A program made the translations under genes and the position numbers. DNA of 64,000 bases from Papio anubis (taxonomy: Eukaryota > Chordata > Mammalia > Primates > Cercopithecidae), in the NCBI RefSeq assembly GCF_008728515.1, contig NC_044989.1:79571754-79635753 (forward strand), given 5' to 3'. Positions 44,761-57,819 of this stretch are shown here, piece after piece; the first letter of the stretch is position 1; each line of letters opens with the position of its first letter. The notes under the pieces were generated by a model that was not told the DNA's origin, did no database searches, and was given only the letters and a program-made list of their open reading frames with translations.

Positions 44761-45110
44761 GTTTTTTTTTTTTTTTTTTTTTTTTTTTTGAGACAGGGTC
44801 TCACTCTGTCACCCAGGCTGAAGTGAAGTGGTGCTCATGGCAGCCTTGGATTCTTGAGTTCAAGTGATCCTCCTCCCTCAGTCTCCCAAGCAGCTGGAAC
44901 TACAGGCAGTTGCACTTTTTAATTGCTCTTACAATTGTTCTTGTTGTTATAAGAAAGATTATGTGAATGTACCGTATCAGAAACTTAACTCCCTTTTCCC
45001 TGTAAGCTAAATTTCAGCTCCCTTGATATTAACACATCCTCAATGCTTCTGTCACCATTTTCTTTAATCGTATGTATGAGAGAATAGCTCATATTACATC
45101 CCTTGTACTA
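44761..45110 (-). repeat. Alu-fragment composite unit, copy 2, with poly-A
   Basis: In minus sense: the unrecognised 150-bp part, an Alu right arm, then a poly-A of about 28 bases at 44762-44789 (poly-T on plus). Flanking TTTTCACACA and TTTCCACACA may be a target duplication. The part 44845-45091 matches copy 1. It looks like a retroposed composite. Confidence 0.65.
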
Positions 45111-47011
45111 GGTTTCCACACATTTTGGAGGTGGAAAGGCTTATGGTTCTGTGTCTCTTTGTTTGTTTGTTTGTTTTGTCTTTACTAGAGTCTGCATCTC
45201 TCTGTCACATGCCCAGCCACTGTTCTCATATGGCTCTAGCCATGAAAGATAACATCTCCATATTTCATCCCCAAAAGGGTCACAAATGCAAAGCTGCGGG
45301 TGCAGTTGCTTTTAACAAAGCTTTGAGGTGAAAGAAGAGGGTCCTGAAGCATAGTAAACAGAGATCAATGTAGTTTACCAGTAGATCTGAATGGATTTAA
45401 AGTTCTTTAATTCCTTTCTTCCATGTAGAATTTCTCAGTTGACATCTCGTCTTTCTTCTCTGCCATCTTCCTCACTACTACTCTCTTCTCTCGCCTTCCC
45501 TGCCATCTTCCTCACCTCTCATTTCTTCCCCATCCCCACAGGTAGCCAAGTTGTTGGGACTCTCTTGTCACTTCCCACAGCTCTGGGGTTGCATGTTTTA
45601 TCCTCTTTGAAAGTTGGCAGTCCTCAAATCTCCAAAATCCTGTTCATTTCTAATAAACAACTGTTTAAATCTCCCTCCAATTATTATTTTAAACTAAGCT
45701 CAGATCCAAATTCATTAAAAAATAATGTTCAGAAAATGGCAAAATCATGACTCATATAAATAAAACATATGTTCAAGATTTTATTTAATTCATATAAGGG
45801 AACTGGTTCAAAGTAAATGTCAAAAAGCACAAGCATATAGAGTCAAGAAATTGAATTACAGATGGAGGGAAAAAGACTTTCTCCACAGTGGGGAGAGAAA
45901 CCAGTGGAAATGCTGCTGGACAAGACGGAGTTTGCATATCCATCAGTTACCTGCAGTTGAAAAACAGGTGCAAAATAGCTCAAAGACAATGAACAGGCTC
46001 TGGAACCCACTGCCCAAAAGTGTATATGATAGACAATGCATAGTTTTTAAATAAAATGCAAAAATGTTTTTTGCACATAACATATCCAAAAATTCTTAAG
46101 AGACAAGAACAAAAGGTTAACAAGTTTTGAGGTCCTCCTTTTCTTAGTCAAAACACTAACCACTGCTCTTAAATTATACTGTTGCCTTCATTAACTAGGA
46201 GGCAGTATCTGAGCATCAAAGGATAGCAGTTGATGCTTTTAGACTACTTTTTTCCAATGAAGGCCCAAAGGTGTCATTTGTTCTTTCCTGTCTCATCTGA
46301 ATTGTATAAAATATGCCAGCTGTCGCTTCCCATGGTCACCTGAGGTAGAAGCGGCTGTCACCTCTGCTGACATCCTTAACTATTGGTGTCTTTCATCCTC
46401 TGTGACTCGTCTCAACCCATTAAATGTAGAAACAGATGATATTAATAGCCAAGGGTTAAGACATTTAATTTCTTCGCTATTAAAGAAATGCTTCAGCACT
46501 TAAAGTAATAATAATGGGATTGCAGAATATCAGAGCCATAAGGTGCCTTTGAAATTATCTAGTTCAATATTGTATTTTACAAATGAGGACACAGAGGTCC
46601 CATAGGGGAAGTGGCCTGTCAACCAAAGTCACATTGAAGGCTAGTGGCACAACAGAAGCTGCAGCTCAGGAATGCCATGCTGACCTGCCATTTATTTTGC
46701 CTTTTGGCAGCTCTTTCTTAATCAGACATCTATTTCTTTTGTTATGCTCTGGCAAGTCCTTCCTCTCCCCCTTTGCAGATATTTCTTTTTTTCTACTCCT
46801 AATGTTCCCAATGCTTAATTTTTATGGATTTGTATGCCAATTTCTAGTTATATAAGGAACTGATTCCGAATGAAGCTCTTTATACTACCAGCAATTATTC
46901 TATTTTGGATATAAGACTCTGTAAAATCCCATTAAAGAAATGAGTTTTGCATGATTAAATGAGTCTTTGTGGAGATTTTAAAACATGTCCATAGTTATTT
47001 GACATTCCAGT
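45111..47011. other. Unassigned sequence
   Basis: No credible gene. 46520-46690 faintly resembles an old mammalian SINE (TTTACAAATGAGGACACAGA). Confidence 0.5.
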
Positions 47012-47420
47012 TGTGTTAGTCTTCTTTGTGCTGCTATAAGAGAATGCCTGAGACTAGGTAATTTATTTTTTAAAAATGTAAATTTATGTCTCATAGTTCT
47101 GGAGGCTGGGATGTCCAAGATCAAGGCATCAGCAGGTTCAGTTATTTGGTGAGGGCTGTATCCTACTTCCAAGGTGGTGCCTTGATTGTTGCATCCTCTG
47201 GAGAAAAGGAATGCTATGTTCTCACATGGCAGAAGAGCAGAAGAGAGGAAACCCACCTCCACAGGCCCTTTTCATAATGAAATTAGTCGACTCTTGAGGA
47301 CAGAGCTCTCATTGCCTAAATACCTTGCATCAGGCACCACCTGCCAACACTGTTGCACTGAGAATTAGGCGTCCAACACATCAATTTTGGAGTGGCAAAA
47401 ACATTCACACTAGAGCAATA
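47012..47420 (+). mobile_element. MaLR LTR (MST/MLT1 class)
   Basis: TGTGTTAGTCTTCTTTGTGC, TGCCTGAGACTAGGTAATTT and a terminal region AACACATCAATTTTGGAGTG match this class. Confidence 0.78.
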
Positions 47421-47569
47421 GCCCTCAGAAAGCGGAGTTTAGGTTTTCTCTTTTGAATATGGCATTTAACAACTCAGTTATTCTAAATAATAGGATGCAA
47501 TGGAAGCAGCACTGCTGAATTATACGACGTTGGGTCATAGAAGGTTATATGACTTCTTTGTGGCTCTCT

Positions 47570-47880
47570 CTCAGGACACATACTGTGGCAGACTGGAGCT
47601 TCCATATAAAAAATAAGCTACCCTGAAGATACCATGCTGAAGAGACCACATGGAGAGATTCTTTAGGTATCCCAGCTGTTCCAGCCTCCAGATATTTGAA
47701 TCTTCCCAGGACATGAGAGAAAAATCTTCCAAACGACTCACACCTTCAGCAAGAGCTGTCTAACTAGGCATGGTCAACACCCAGAACTGTGAAAGATAAC
47801 AATCATAAACAGCTACTGTTCTTTTATGCTGTGAAGTTTGCAGTGGTTTGTTACTCAGCAATAGATAGTTACAACAGCCC
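47570..47880 (+). mobile_element. MLT1-like LTR 3' part
   Basis: CAACACCCAGAACTGTGAAA and GTGGTTTGTTACTCAGCAAT followed by AGATAGTTACAACA are the MLT1 3' end. Confidence 0.7.
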
Positions 47881-50800
47881 CTTTGAGAGGCAATGAAATA
47901 TTTGGGCTCTGAAAACCTCAGAGTATAGACATAAACAAGATTGTTAAGGAACAGAGGATTCTCTAGTTAACCAGTCTGCTGTTGCTATTTCTTCAGCTTG
48001 ACTGCATGCATAAGAGCTCATTACAGTAATTCACTTTTCAACAGGAAAGTCTGAACTGATGATAAAACCCAGTTGTTCACAAAGCATAGGTCCTCATTTC
48101 CCCTTGGCAACCTTCATTGATAGTAAAACCATTTCTCCATTGCTTCGGGAAGCTTCTAGTGGGAAAGGGTCAATGAAATAGAGCATACTTGCCTGTAAAG
48201 ATCTTTTTCCTGATACGATTCCCTGCAACCTGAAAAGCCAATGATCTAATTTTTGACATAAAGACACATCAATCATTTGAAGATGAAAACTGGTTCAGGG
48301 AGAGGAGGAAGTAATTTGTCTGAGATCTCTCAATATATTCCCTGCACAGGTTTTGAATGCCCGGCCCTTTCTTGTTTTTTTTTCCCATTAGACTTCAAAG
48401 TTGTAGGTTTCTGCCTTCCTAACAAGCTGAAAAACCAGTCAAAAGTTTTAAATCCCCTTTTTAAAGCAGTCATTAAATTGTAAAAATAGCAACAAGAGTG
48501 ACACGTCTGCTGTATATATGCTTTTTAGCTTGTTTCTTCATTCATTTACCAGATGACTGTGTACTTTATAGACATTCATAAAATAAAGCACTTAAGAACT
48601 GGATTCCTCACCCAGAAAGTGCCTAGATCTGTGTTAGGACACAGAGTGTCCAGTTCTGAGTTTGAATGCAGCAATCATGGAAAAAAGTTTCTTTACATAA
48701 TAATGTTTGAATAAGAAAAAAAAATAAAAAAGAACCTGACCAGTACCTTTAAATATACAAAGAAGCAGAACTCTCTGATTTGGAGCTACAGGGTCAATAT
48801 ATTTAAATGTAATACCTTTTCCATAGTCATGTGAAGATAAATGGGCCAGTCCTCAGCGACACTGGGAGGTCAATCTTTGTCAGTCCCGGTGTGCTTTTTA
48901 TGCACCTTTTTGATCTTTTGGCTCTCTTCTCTCACACTTGGAGCTTTTAAACTTTCCTATTCTCCTCTCCTTTCTCACCATTTTGACTCCTGAATATTCA
49001 TTTGTTCATCTTCTTTGTGTAGCAACTTTGATAGGAGTGACGATGATACATCCCCAGCTTCAGGAGGAGCTTAAATGAACTAAGCAAGCTACAATAATTA
49101 AATTCTCCAGACACAGTGATAAGTTCAGTGTTTGTTGGAAGCAGCCATCCTTTCCCCATAACTGTGAGTGAGGAAGATATAGTACCAATCTCTTTTAGCA
49201 TTCATCTCATAAAGCCAACTGGAGAATGATGCCAACATACTAAAAAGGGCAGAATCAATAAAATCATAGAGGATAAAGATAGATTCCTGATCAAACTACT
49301 CCTGAAGGCCACTCTAATCCCTGCATCCTTCAGCTACTTGATCATTTACTGTGTAAGCTGAGTTATGCTTTCTCTTCTTAGCAACCAAAAATACCCTGAG
49401 TGTAGGTGACAGTATCACATCTCCTCCCTTGGAAGGCCCAGTGGAGGTTCTGTTTCTGGCAATGTGTCAAACTACATTGTTTGGACAAACTCTCTGATGG
49501 AAAACAACTAAAAGTGCCAGATAGTCTATTAAAAAATACCTCTCTAAAGCATCAAACAAATGACAAAATGGTAAGAAATTATTATGATAAAATCTAAGTG
49601 AATTATGACTAGAGTCTCAGCACTACAGCCACTTTTGTCCTGGGAATATTTGCAAAACAGGCAAAACTGAGTATTAATTCTGGACATTTCTTCGAGTATG
49701 GCTATAGACTTCATGAAGGCAGAATATGCAATTCAAAGCCCGGGTTTCACCTAGGTAGTCCAATAGGAGACCACCACCTCTTTAACCTAAAGCTACCCCT
49801 TAAGGTAAAGGAGAACCAGAAGTAATCCCCCATTCTCCTTCTACCTTCAAGTAATGACAAAAATTTTGTCGTGACATCGAAAATAATAAGAATATGAGAA
49901 TTTCTGAAAAGTTGCAGCCACAGTTGGCCCTCATTTAAATCTGCAGCCCAAATTACCATTACTTAGGTTATCACTTCAACACACAAAAATTACAGATTTC
50001 TAGAATCCAATGACACAAAAGGCAGAGAACTATGTATGAACATTTGTGAAGAAAGTTTCCATCATGGGCCATGGAGAACAAGTGGTGGTTTGGGGCTTTT
50101 TAGCAAGAAGTGGCTCCCTGCAGAGCTGGTATGACCAGTCAAGAAATGGATCCAATCTGAGACAGAAAATCTCTCTTAGTCTGTAAAACTTGCTGGCTTT
50201 TCCCCTCTCTGATGATTCCCTGATGATGGAAGAGTCCACCAGAAGAGGCTGAGGAAAACATTAGGACCATGGTGTCTCCAGCAGGACACCAAAGAACTGC
50301 CTTGTTTTGCAAGATTTTCCTTTGCAATTTGGAGTAGAGAGAAAAATTTGAGTGGCAGTGATGTGAAACTTTACCTGAGCCTTGTGGGCTCAGAAACACT
50401 TGGATAGTTTAAAAACACCCCTACCCTTCTGGGAAACAGGTAGCCACCAAGGTCTACTCTGCCCTCACATCTTTCAAGATAAGACCAGTCTCCCTTCTCC
50501 CTCTGATTTCCATAGACTTACAGATGATGCAGATGACTCCGTTGCCCACCTGCCTCTGTAAATCTCCAGGCCACTTTCCTTTTCTTTAAAACGTCCATCA
50601 TGAATGAGCATTTCTCCAATTGCAGTAGCCTGAATAAGATCATTTCCTTAATTATCCTGTGCATTTAGTATTTACAAGGGATAAATAGAATGGCTCTGCA
50701 ATGGATGCAAATGAGTAATATTTAGATTTTTGAAACATATAATGAAGTGCATCTCACCTAGATGGGAAAGGATATGTTTGCTAGAAGCTGACTGATCTAA

Positions 50801-51429
50801 TCACTTGAATAATTTTTTTTTCAGCTAAATCTATATTTCTGTTAGTATGGAGGATACCCAGTTCGAAATAAAAGAGAGGAAAAGGAATATAAGAGATACA
50901 CTGGAAAGTATATGTACTTGGAATTGGGCTAGGATTTGAATACTAGGCTCTGTGGCTAACTGGCTGTGTGTCTTGGGGTAAGTTTGGTGTAATTGCTCCT
51001 CTAAGTGGTTAATTCTTTTATTCTTCGAGCTGAATCTTGGCTGTCAGTCAAGCTACACATCTTCTTTCAGGCTTTTTGTATTAGTGGGTATTTTGGTTCC
51101 CATTCAGGACCCTCTTCATTTATCCTTCTCAGTACAGCTGTGAGTAAGCTGCCATAATTTGCCATTGAAACCTAGGTTGTGACTATAAATTAATTAAAAT
51201 TTAATGTAAGATTGTAGAGAAGTGCAAATATGGGTTCATCAGGAATGAGTAACTTTATATTACTCTCATTTCCTTCTTTGACAGAGACTAGCTGGGTAAA
51301 TCAGAGATATGTGGTAGAAACACCCTCATCAAAATATTTGGTAACGATACTCATGTGGATGTGAAGGACATGCAACGGCTGCATGATAATAAATATTGGT
51401 AGTGAATAACCTTAAAGGATAGTCACGTA
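47881..51429. other. Unassigned sequence
   Basis: 3.5 kb with no supportable gene, RNA gene or named repeat. Short frames of 60-90 codons lack recognisable domains. Confidence 0.5.
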
Positions 51430-51597
51430 GGCTGGGCATGGTGGCTCACGCTTATAATTCCAGCACTTTGGGAGGCAGAGGCAGGAAGATTGCTTGAGTC
51501 CAGGAATTCAAGACCAGCGTAGGCAACATAGTTAAACCCCGTCTCCACAAATGAAAAACAAAATGAAAAATATATAAAAAAATAAATTTTTAAAAAA
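51430..51597 (+). mobile_element. Alu left monomer (FLAM-like)
   Basis: GGCTGGGCATGGTGGCTCAC to CCCCGTCTCCACAAATG, then an A-rich tail without a right arm. Confidence 0.88.
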
Positions 51598-52348
51598 GCA
51601 TGCCAATATAGAAAAAGCTCTATTTCTATAGAAAAGTATACATTGTATATATTTGGCCCATCCTTCTTGGTTACAAGATTCTAGCTTTTTATTGTCTTTA
51701 AGCTATTTTATGACTCTGGATAGACAGACAAATTTTGTCCTGTTCAGTAGAGTTTTAATTGACTGTTCTCCCTCTGGTGGAAAAAACAGTTTTGTCTCCA
51801 CATGCAGTTTACTTTCTTTACTCCATACATATTTGTTCTTTTTATCTTTCTCTTTTGAACTGGTTATAACTCATTAAATGAGTAAAATGCAATCTTTTCA
51901 CACACGTTTATTCTTATATCAGTGCGAGTCATGATTCTACCTTTTTCTGTAAACTATCTTTTAACACTAATGAGAATGGAAACCAATGATTCACTGTTAA
52001 GCAATACTGGGACCAGAAATACTTTCCTGTGTTTGTAGTTAACTAGATGCCTCAGAAAATACACGCACCTGGAAGATGAGACTGTGAGCCAATTAAAAGA
52101 GCTTATTTATCAGGACTGAACTATTACTCCTTAAGGATCCTTGAAGATTTTTCACTAGCATTATCACCAATGCAAAGCTACTCATATCACGAGTTGCCCA
52201 ACTACATCAGTTCCCTTTCATGCTGGACTTGACTTAAAATCACCCAGTTCAGGCCTAAAAATCCTGTAAACATCTATTAAAATGCCTACCTAGCTGCAAT
52301 AAGTTTAAAATCTCTCATTTGCCTGATCAACAGTTTTCTTGGTAGTCT

Positions 52349-52351
<3 letters not shown>

Positions 52352-52380
<29 letters not shown>
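52352..52380. repeat. (GT)n microsatellite
   Basis: Uninterrupted GT run directly followed by a G-rich tract. Confidence 0.95.
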
Positions 52381-52381
52381 T

Positions 52382-52412
52382 GGGGGGTTGAGGGGTGGAG
52401 GGGGTGGCAGGG
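52382..52412 (+). other. G-quadruplex motif
   Basis: G runs at 52382-52387, 52392-52395, 52400-52404 and 52410-52412 with loops of four or five bases. Confidence 0.75.
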
Positions 52413-52507
52413 ATACTGGAAATTAATGACAGGAATTATGACCATCCACTGTTTCTACCAGAAGGCAAACACTAGGTGCCCAATTTTAGATTACAGAGTC
52501 AAGCTAT

Positions 52508-52510
<3 letters not shown>

Positions 52511-52556
<46 letters not shown>
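52511..52556. repeat. (GT)n microsatellite, second run
   Basis: More than 20 GT units, 130 bases after the first run. Confidence 0.95.
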
Positions 52557-52557
<1 letters not shown>

Positions 52558-52560
52558 TGT

Positions 52561-53618
52561 TTAAGCAGAAGTTAAGTCAGGCCTCCATTCCAGGCTAGGA
52601 ACCCATGTCAAGGTTTGTCAACATCTAACACAATGTTGCACACTCATTAGGTACCCAAATAGTATTTGAAAGTATTTGCAAATAGTAAGAGAACTTTTTC
52701 TTAAAAAGACAGGGATTTGAGGGAACAGCTTAAATAAAAGAAAAAAAAATAGATACAGTTTATATGATTAAAATAAAAGTGCATATTAGAATTACAAATA
52801 TATTCATTACATTTAAATGTACAGAGAAATACAGTTCATTTTTTTTTTTTTTTTTATACCTGGAATGATGTGATTGCCTCTTGACTGTCCCCTCCCACAG
52901 CACACACACAAACACACCCACACACAGTGTGTAAGGGAGTGGTGAGGAGAAGAGGAGAAAAACATTTAACCCAATCTATTAATCTTAGTTCAGGCTTATA
53001 AATTGAGTCCCGTCTTCAGTTTCTTTTGGGTTGGTGTTGCATGCATGGGAGGAGAGGATATTTTGTTTCTGTGGCAATAGGGGAAGGTCTTCATATCGCC
53101 TCTGATCTCTGTTGTAGAGTGTCTACCCTAGTTGGTTGCCAGGAGCCCTGCACCAAGTTACCCCTCCAGATACCTCCTACTGCTGCTGACCGCCTGTTCC
53201 CATCACCTGGAGCAAGTGAGGACATCAATGCTTCTCCTAGAGGCTCCCAGAGATTCCCATGTGTCCCCCGACCCCCGTATTCCCAAGAGATGATGCAACT
53301 TGCCCCTACATTTTCTTCCCCCCATTACAAATCCCAGTGTCTCTGAAGTCCTCCCTCTCCCACCTAGGGGAGGAAAAATGAAGCACTGTAGCTTTATCTC
53401 TTCAATAGCTTTATTTTCTCCCCACAAATACCAGAGGCTCTGCTTCTACTTCCTGTCTACCTGAAACTTCCCAAATATAAAATCAAAACTGGAATTCAAA
53501 ACTGAGAGCATATAAATCAATTTCTAGGTCTTACATTTATTTCAAATACTCTTCAAATGTGAGCTTCTTGAGGAGGCATCCATGATTTTAAGTGGATATT
53601 TGTTTAAATGTTACTTTT
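52561..53618. other. Unassigned sequence
   Basis: Contains poly-T at 52837-52856 and a short CA-rich tract near 52900-52925. A 106-codon frame at 53026-53346 has no recognised domain and is not called. Confidence 0.5.
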
Positions 53619-53874
53619 GCCGGGCGCGGTGGCTCACGCCTGTAATCCCAGCACTTAAATGAGGCCGGTATGGGCTGATCATTGTCAGGAGATCGAGACC
53701 ACAGAAACCCCTTCGCTCTCAAAAAATACAAAAATTAGCCGGCAGTGGGCCTGTAGTCCCAGCCCAGGAGGCTGAGGCAGGAACATGCTAACCCGGAAGC
53801 GGAGAGCTTGCAGAGCCGAGACGCTACCACTGCACTCCAGCCCGGGCAACAGCCCCAGACTCGCCTCAAAAAAA
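53619..53874 (+). mobile_element. Alu with many short deletions and substitutions
   Basis: It begins as a perfect young Alu (GCCGGGCGCGGTGGCTCACG), then loses blocks of 3-15 bases at about ten places (for example the CATCCTGGCTAACACGG part) and gains odd bases, ending in only seven A. CpG sites are retained, unlike an aged Alu. Confidence 0.9.
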
Positions 53875-54655
53875 CAATTTTCATGACTTCCTTTCTATTT
53901 AGTAAAGATAACCATTTATTTCCCCACCAGTAATTGTACCATTGCCTCTGGGTATGAAACTCTCCAGCAAACTGTACAACTGAGAGCTGAAAACACAGAC
54001 TATCTTTAAGAAGGGGTTTTTAGGGTATTATTCCAAAGACAACAGGGGAAACAAAAACAAGGATTCTAGAGGAAATCAAAGCCTATGACATCCACAGCTA
54101 CACAAATTGAAAATATAGCCTGACTTAGCCAGATAAACACAAAACCTCATTCTAACATCCTATCTACCCCAATTCCTATTTTCTCTCTCCCAGGTCTAGA
54201 CACTAAACTTCTTGAAGGCAGACATTGTTGTTTACTTCGTTAACTCTGGCATGTCGCTCCACATAGAGGCACGGAGCACATGCTTAAAATATTTGATGAA
54301 AGGAGGAAAAAAGAGGTTGTTAATTGAATGAACATCTACATAATAAAATTTAAAAAAACGATTTCTTCCATGATTCAGGAAATTCAACTTAAAGTATTGC
54401 AGTCCCACAAAAGCCTCCCATGCTTCCTCCAGTTTAGAAATAAAAAAAACTGAAGCTTACAGAACATAAGGCATAAACCTAGAAATTGGTAAGTCTCTGA
54501 TCCCAGCCAAGCCCATCTCTCTGACAGAGCAGGCTGCCTGCTGCATCTAGGGCTTCCCTCACCCTGCCCAAAGGCAGGAAGTGGAAAGACAGAAGCACAG
54601 GGGTCCAGTAGAGTCTGAGCTTCCTTTCCTAAGCCAGGTACCAGAATCTTCATGA
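53875..54655. other. Unassigned sequence
   Basis: No gene or firm repeat. Confidence 0.5.
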
Positions 54656-54659
54656 ACTT

Positions 54660-54672
54660 TTCTCTCTCTCTC

Positions 54673-54713
<41 letters not shown>

Positions 54714-54718
54714 GTATG
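54660..54718. repeat. (TC)n/(TG)n/(CG)n compound microsatellite
   Basis: TC units, then TG units with an embedded GCGCGCG stretch, adjoining an Alu fragment. The alternating purine-pyrimidine run is Z-DNA-prone. Confidence 0.9.
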
Positions 54719-54721
54719 TGT

Positions 54722-54848
54722 ATTTTTTTTTAGAGACAGGATCTTGCTATGTTGCCCAGGCTGGTCGTGAACTCCCGGCCTCAAGCAATCCTCCCGCCTC
54801 AGCCTCCCAAAGAGCTGGGATTATAGGCGTGAGCCACTGCACGCAGCC
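54722..54848 (-). mobile_element. Alu left-arm fragment
   Basis: Antisense Alu 5' part, TAGAGACAGGATCTTGCTAT to CACTGCACGCAGCC. Confidence 0.9.
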
Positions 54849-55299
54849 TCCTTCATTTCTGGAAGTGCCAGTGAAAAATGAATGTTTGTGAGTTAAGGAG
54901 TAGCAACACGGGCTCGGAAGAGACTCTCATTTAGGACAGTTTTGACAGTATAAAATGTGTTTCCAGTTTGCTTCCTAATGTTTGCATGGAGAATGGAACA
55001 CTGGGTTCGGGTATTAAACTACTCTAGCACTACAGAGAGGATCAGAGACTGCCCTCTCAGGCCTGAGCAACATGGCACAAATCAGATCTTGGAAACTGCG
55101 TTGGTGATAGTAATTATGCATAATTATGAATGTGTTCTGCTTTAAAGTTTTCAAAAAGTGAATTACCAGAATCTTTCAGAGGTTATGTAGCTTTTGCTAA
55201 AGTTCAAAACCTTTTATACTGTTTTTATGGCAATGTTTGATTGATACTTGTTTTCTAATCCTGGGAGAAAAATGGAAAATAAAAGAAAGTTCTAAAAGG
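54849..55299. other. Unassigned sequence
   Basis: No supportable feature. Confidence 0.5.
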
Positions 55300-55640
55300 A
55301 AAATAAAATCCTCCATAATTTTACCACCCACAGTTAATCTCTGGTAATGGTAATATTATGATCTCCTTTCTTTCTATGCAAGGGTATGAGTATGTATGTA
55401 TAGTACAAAATTGCCACATTTTGAATGATATATTTCATATATGTATTTATACATATGTAAACGCCTTTACTTCCTCCTACTTTGTCCATAAAATTGCACC
55501 ATGAGCATCCTTCACATTCTAAGAAAACATTATCCTTAATGGCTACGTAATATTTCGTTATATAATTTATATCACAATTTAGATGACCAATATTCCATTG
55601 CTGAACATTTAAATGTTTCCATTTGTTCAGTGTTATAAAT
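55300..55640. mobile_element. Old L1-like fragment
   Basis: CTTAATGGCTACGTAATATT, GACCAATATTCCATTGCTGA and the neighbouring text resemble old L1 3' regions. Confidence 0.45.
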
Positions 55641-55744
55641 TATAGAAAGAATCAGCACTTTCTAAAGCCTCCGCCCTTTTTAAATGGGAAAACAATCTAA
55701 TTTAAAACTTTGTGAAAATGGAAATGTTTTACTTCGCACCGTCC

Positions 55745-55885
55745 TCTAGAGAGTAACCTCTGCCCTCATGTGGCTATTGAGTTCTTGATATGTGGCTGTT
55801 GCAACTGAAGAGTTAATTCTTTTTATTTTACTTTCGTTTAATAAATTTAAATTTAAATAGCCATATCTGGCTAATGACTGCTTAA
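55745..55885. mobile_element. hAT-like MER remnant
   Basis: CTCATGTGGCTATTGAGTTC and AATAGCCATATCTGGCTAAT resemble both ends of a short MER hAT element with an internal deletion. Confidence 0.45.
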
Positions 55886-55889
55886 TTTG

Positions 55890-57480
55890 TTAAACTTGTG
55901 AGGTTCAGGTCACTTTAAGGATCTGCTTGTACGCAGGAATACCGCCATCTTGTGGCCTATTAGAATATGGCCTCGAAAATTGAAACCAACGTGTATTTAC
56001 AACCACAAGTACCCTGGAAGTGGTAAATCCATGATATTCGTGGATCATAAAAGCTCAATTCGTAGTTTATATAAAGTATCTGCAAGTTTAAAAATTGCAG
56101 TTGCTAAAACACACCCATGGAGCAAGGCAAACGAATTTTCAGAGGAGGAACAGTGAGTGTCTGGGCTAACGCTGAGAATAAGTGCGTTGTCTTTGCCATT
56201 TGGGGATAGAGACATCCTTTTGGTGACCCTTCCGTGAACAGCAAAAATCTTTAGGAGCTTTTGGCACCTGAAATTCATCCCTTCTTCCTTTATTCTGCGA
56301 TTCGAAAGCGCTCTTTGCTTTAAAGTGCTGCTGAAACTCATATCCTTCTAGGAGTCTTCCTATTCATCTACACATTTTTCTGTTGATATTGCCTGCTCTG
56401 CAGATCCACTCTGCATTTTCGTTAGAGTTCATGTTGTAAATTCTAGTATATTTGGCATTTTCTTCGACTGATTCAACTCTTAATCAGCGCTTCCCCCAAA
56501 TCTAACCCACAATTCTCAAAATTGGCTTTTTATATATATGTATGTGTGTATATATATGTAAATATATACTGAATAGATGAGTTCTGAGTGATTCAAAGGG
56601 TAGAAAAATTAAAATCTCTTATTCTAACTAAGTTTGGAACTAATTAAGATATTGCTAATGGTGGAAGGCAGATGAAGACAAAAGCATCTGCTTTTTCACT
56701 GGCAGAACTGTTTACAAGTGTGGCTTTGTGGTGCAGGAATGATAGAAATTCCAATATTGAATCCCAAAGTAGACTTTCTACCACCTCAACAAGCAGCTCT
56801 GGGAAGCCTCGGGCCTCCTCTGGGGCGAGTCCCTGTAAGAATTACAGGACATAAAGGCAGGCCACAGGGGTACATGTTGTGGGCAGCTGGCCCCAGTGAG
56901 AAGGACCAGATGGAGGAGGCAGGAAGGGCGATAGAAGGTTGTTTACAGTGAGCAGATGGGCGTTGTACATTCTCTACATGACAAGGTATTCCACTTCAGT
57001 AGAAAACCTTAAAGGTTGGCCAGATTGTCTAGGGAAAAATCTCTCCTCATAGAAACTGGGAAATTGAGAAAAATGATCCACATTCATAGAAATCCATAAA
57101 TTATACTCTAGCATGACCTTAGCCAAATTTTTAACTGTTTCACAAAATAATTAAAGCTTCACCTGAGAGCTGTAGGAAAGATAAACAGGTATGTATTTAT
57201 CTCTGCACGACTCTGCGCACATTGTTCATCTTTCCCAATTGGAAGGGATCATAGATGAGGTGATAATAATAAATACTGAGAAATAAACAAGCAGTAAACA
57301 TTGAGATTGAAATCACGTTTCTCAAAATGCTGCTTCAGTGTGTTGGGAGATTTTGTTAACTCAGTAGTGACTTCTAGCACAAAAACCATTATATTATAAA
57401 ATTGTTAGAAAGCAAGTCAATTACAAAATAAAGGAAAAAATTCAATAATTGTATTACAGCAATAATAAGCTAAAAAAACT
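55890..57480. other. Unassigned sequence
   Basis: AT repeats near 56530-56570. No gene. Confidence 0.5.
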
Positions 57481-57486
57481 CAACTT

Positions 57487-57810
57487 TTTTTTGTTTGTTT
57501 TGTTTTGTTTTTGTTTTGTTTGACACAGGTCTTGCTGTGTTGCCCAGGCTGGAATGCAGTGGCACAATCACTGCTCACTGCTGCAGCCTCGAGCTCCTGG
57601 GCTCAGGCGATCTCCCTGCCTCAGCCAAGTAGCTGCAACTACAGACCTGCACCTCCATGCGGTCCTATATTATTTTTGTTTTGTTTTGTTTTGTAGAGAT
57701 GGGGTCTTGCTGTGTTTCCCAGACTTGTCTCAAACTTCTGGCCTCAAGCAATCCTCCTGCCTCGACTTCCCAAAGTCCTGGGATTACAGGCATGAGCCAC
57801 TGCAGCTACC
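57487..57810 (-). mobile_element. Alu (older, J-like) with TTTTG repeats
   Basis: Antisense Alu with both arms. The inter-arm A-rich linker is expanded into GTTTT repeats (57675-57695), as is the tail (57490-57520). Confidence 0.9.
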
Positions 57811-57819
57811 AAAAATAAA

